DNA of 64,000 bases from Prochlorococcus sp. AG-402-O16 (GTDB taxonomy: Bacteria; Cyanobacteriota; Cyanobacteriia; PCC-6307; Cyanobiaceae): the NCBI GenBank assembly GCA_003216415.1, contig QCIY01000002.1, positions 62,001-126,000 of the forward strand, given 5' to 3'. The translations under genes were made by a program, and so were the position numbers. Below, one piece after another: positions 63,346-64,000 of this stretch; the stretch's first letter is position 1; each line of letters begins with the position of its first letter. The notes under the pieces are model-generated. The model was not told where the DNA came from, did no database searches, and was given only the letters and a program-made list of their open reading frames with translations.

Positions 63346-63516
63346 TTAATGAGGCATTTCGGAAGTTCTTAACATAGCGATAAACCATAATGAAGAAATT
63401 AATAATGCACTCAGAATTCCATAGTTGACACCAAATTTAGAGATTGTAATTGGAACTATTAGTGGAAATGTTAATGCTCCAAACAAGGGAGTAAAAGCTA
63501 CAATTTTTTTAAGCAT
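63346..63516 (-). CDS. 56-residue small membrane protein
   Basis: Minus strand, ATG 63516 to stop 63346: MLKKIVAFTPLFGALTFPLI, then VPITISKFG and a second hydrophobic segment (YGILSALLISSLWFIAML), ending RTSEMPH. Two membrane helices with a short loop are predicted. It sits between pgm and the DUF4912 gene with 12 bp to the latter. I do not recognise a family, but the space and the amphipathic layout favour a real gene. Confidence 0.65.
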   Translation of the reverse strand: MLKKIVAFTPLFGALTFPLIVPITISKFGVNYGILSALLISSLWFIAMLRTSEMPH

Positions 63517-63528
63517 TAATTTAATTCA

Positions 63529-64000
63529 TTAAAACCATTCTGTCTCAGCTTTATCTTTTTCATTAGTGTCGTCAAGTGGTGTAATTCTATCAAACTTCAT
63601 TGATATACTTTTTTCTTGCTCCCCAGATAAATCAACAGCTTTAATATCATATTTTTGAGTCCCGTCTCTAAATGGAACTTGAATTCTAAAGGTACCGTCT
63701 GCAGCAAGGGGTACATCTTCTCCACCTATTGTCAGTTTTGCAGAAGGGTCTGTAGCTCCATAAACAATTAATTCTGCATCAGCAACGAGCCAAAAAGATC
63801 TATTTTTAATAATTCCACTTCCAGAATCATTTATACCTGATGACCATTTACCAGCCCCTGAATCTGTAAGATTATTATTGAGATTTGTTGAATTTAAATT
63901 TTCCATAAATTCTTCAGAACCAACTTTTCTTCTTAGAGGAATGTTAATTGCTGCTTGATATAACCTTTCATGCATACCATTTTGTTCTGAAATAACAGGA
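63529..64000 (-). CDS. DUF4912 family protein (partial, 5' end outside window)
   Basis: The frame is open from the window edge (..PVISEQNGMHERLYQ) to a stop at 63529, about 157 residues visible. SFWLVADAELIVYGATDPSAKLTIGGEDVPL is the DUF4912 pattern, a domain found in cyanobacteria and some Firmicutes, often in DNA- or envelope-associated proteins of unknown function. The ATG at 63975 is internal to the longer frame, so the real start lies upstream of the window. Confidence 0.85.
   Translation of the reverse strand, partial: PVISEQNGMHERLYQAAINIPLRRKVGSEEFMENLNSTNLNNNLTDSGAGKWSSGINDSGSGIIKNRSFWLVADAELIVYGATDPSAKLTIGGEDVPLAADGTFRIQVPFRDGTQKYDIKAVDLSGEQEKSISMKFDRITPLDDTNEKDKAETEWF

Overview
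The window is AT-rich, densely packed cyanobacterial DNA. The gene content points to a high-light-adapted Prochlorococcus: NDH-1 subunits NdhM and NdhO, Ycf3, Ycf34, a 30-residue PetL, a 48-residue high-light-inducible protein, the response regulators RpaA and RpaB, and the plant-type carotenoid genes crtP, crtB and crtQ. Spacers are very short, and many start and stop codons overlap or are shared. The assignment rests on protein recognition, not on a database search.

Layout. 1-5,300: tail of the NdhM locus, phytoene desaturase and synthase, an RRM protein, a CCA-adding-type nucleotidyltransferase, Ycf34 and a TsaB-like protein. 5,316-10,072: a minus-strand lipid block (plsC, fabD, fabH, plsX) that also holds rpaB. 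10,180-16,859: radA, ycf3, a copper ATPase, tmk, holB and rpaA. 16,860-21,684: the only clearly accessory region, ending at tRNA-Asn. 21,734-41,982: housekeeping genes, including cysK, ndhO, crtQ, hemD, rbfA, aroK, a tandem PTPS protein, petL, rimO, a VKOR-thioredoxin fusion and nadB. 42,169-52,522: a DUF512 radical-SAM-type protein, tolC, htrA, an ABC-F ATPase and many small proteins. 52,529-57,712: a potassium transport block (SLC13-type carrier, ktrB, ktrA) and a type II NADH dehydrogenase. 57,808 to the end: cysH, coaX, bcp, a phosphopantetheinyl transferase, rarA, pgm and a partial DUF4912 gene.

The most interesting region is 17,941-21,623. An 11-bp sequence identical to the 3' end of tRNA-Asn occurs in direct orientation at both ends of a 3.67-kb segment. 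That segment carries only an AlpA/excisionase-like regulator and a 1,040-residue protein combining a nuclease-like domain, an SF2 helicase and six helicase-associated repeats. Both ends carry 11-bp tandem repeats of the same family (2 units left, 4 right), each set exactly 68 nt from the att repeat. What looks like the original tRNA terminator lies stranded outside the left end, and a second hairpin-T-tract sits immediately behind the tRNA inside the right end. I read this as a small integrative element without its own recombinase, of the tRNA-linked type known in Prochlorococcus (tycheposon-like or satellite-like), whose cargo is a candidate anti-phage or restriction protein.

The rest fits a streamlined phototroph. 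The three carotenoid genes supply the poly-cis route to lycopene. plsX, fabH, fabD and plsC supply acyl chains and phosphatidate. NdhM, NdhO, CRR7, Ycf3 and PetL serve thylakoid electron-transport complexes. RpaA and RpaB are the two main OmpR-type regulators of light and clock output in cyanobacteria.
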